Shown here in pieces: positions 4,714 through 5,098 of a stretch of 5,098 nt of DNA. The stretch covers positions 1,380 to 6,477 of the forward strand of contig DIQB01000038.1 in NCBI GenBank assembly GCA_002427165.1, read 5' to 3'. Under the pieces are notes generated by a model that saw only the letters and a program-made list of their open reading frames with translations, was not told where the DNA came from and made no database searches. Source of the DNA: Firmicutes bacterium UBA5473 (GTDB lineage: Bacteria > Bacillota > DTU084). Numbering within the stretch: the stretch's first letter is position 1; every line of letters begins with the position of its first letter. A program made the position numbers and the translations under genes.

Positions 4714-5098
4714 TTAGCCTTTCTTTGGCCACAAGACAGAAGCTTGTCCCTGAAGAAAAGCACGGTATTGTCTGCCTAGCTGAAATAGCAGCACTGTTTG
4801 GAGGGGAATCAGGATCCCCCGGGAAATGATCCTCGGCGGCAACAATACCCACAGTCCCTTACCATACAATAAATGGAGAAACAGGGTATTGAGCCCTACA
4901 GAACAGATGAGTCCTGTTACAGTTACAGCTAAAGCTGTCTGCCACAGAGAGGGGAATTCATCCTCAGGAAGTCTGCGGACTATCAGCGCTGGCAGGAGCC
5001 CTGTTAGGGCTGAGCTCAGCGTGAAGAGGGGAAAATAGGGGCCGCCCCCTGTGTTCACAATGTAACCGGCAAGATCAGACACCGTACCCACAACTAGC
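4714..5098 (-). CDS. folT: FolT-like ECF transporter S component (folate family), C-terminal part
   Basis: This is a membrane substrate-binding (S) subunit of an energy-coupling factor importer. It captures a vitamin, probably folate, and works with the shared EcfA/EcfA'/EcfT module. Only about 127 C-terminal codons are in the window; the frame stays open to the edge, so the N-terminus lies beyond 5098. Visible landmarks are DLAGYIVNTGGGPYFPLFTL followed by SSALTGLLPALIV, then a long hydrophobic helix (ALAVTVTGLICSVGLNTLFL), LLYGKGLWVLLPPRI and a final helix IPLQTVLLFQL. The GPYFPxFTLS and GLNTLxLxxLYGK blocks are the pattern of folate-family ECF S components. It ends KKG at a TAA (4714-4716) 13 bp from the bidirectional terminator and converges on the toxin-antitoxin pair. 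The GTG at 5091 is internal to the conserved region, so it is not the start. Folate specificity is inferred from family resemblance; another vitamin is possible. Confidence 0.82.
   Translation of the reverse strand, partial: LVVGTVSDLAGYIVNTGGGPYFPLFTLSSALTGLLPALIVRRLPEDEFPSLWQTALAVTVTGLICSVGLNTLFLHLLYGKGLWVLLPPRIISRGILIPLQTVLLFQLGRQYRAFLQGQASVLWPKKG

Noticed and set aside
4826..5038. Plus-strand open frame of 70 codons
   Set aside because: It is antisense to the folT-like gene, whose membrane-protein signature is unmistakable.

Overview
The window looks like a chromosomal segment of a spore-forming Firmicute, probably class Clostridia. The reasons are a 555-residue RNase J with the Bacillus RNase J1 layout, remnants of GerAB-type spore germinant permeases, a FolT-type ECF vitamin transporter subunit, consensus SigA-like promoters and strong GGAGG ribosome binding sites. 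Species cannot be named from sequence alone.

Left part (1-1320, minus strand): two tandem gerAB-like remnants, both broken. The upstream one (570-1241, perhaps from 1319) keeps the middle and C-terminal half of the permease. The downstream one (125-529) keeps the first about 85 codons, a short scrap of the middle and the last 30 or so codons, in different frames. Positions 1-124 are open in one minus-strand frame but unrecognised.

Centre (1303-3311, plus strand): a TTGTCT-N17-TATAAT promoter drives rnjA (1531-3198) behind a leader of about 140 nt. The leader overlaps an unexplained open frame without an ATG. A textbook terminator hairpin (3202-3234) follows, then a second long inverted repeat with a T7 tail (3257-3311).

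Accessory strip (3312-4710): the roughly 650 bp between the second hairpin and the next gene holds no intact gene. It contains a dense cluster of small hairpins (about 3396-3610) and ends in a sequence with the right-end architecture of IS200/IS605-type elements: a GAAT guide, a perfect 7-bp hairpin and a TCAA cleavage motif. I read this as a nuclease-less element whose left part may encode an OMEGA (HEARO-type) guide RNA. That is the most interesting signal here, but it is inference. Next comes a compact, AT-rich type II toxin-antitoxin pair in toxin-first order: a HigB/Gp49-like toxin and an XRE antitoxin. Its consensus promoter holds a near-perfect palindrome between the -35 and -10 boxes, a likely autoregulatory operator. 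The pair ends at a bidirectional terminator.

Right edge (4714-5098, minus strand): the C-terminal part of a FolT-like ECF transporter S component, converging on the toxin-antitoxin pair and running off the window.

Overall, a conserved housekeeping gene (rnjA) is flanked by decaying sporulation genes on one side and mobile or selfish DNA on the other.
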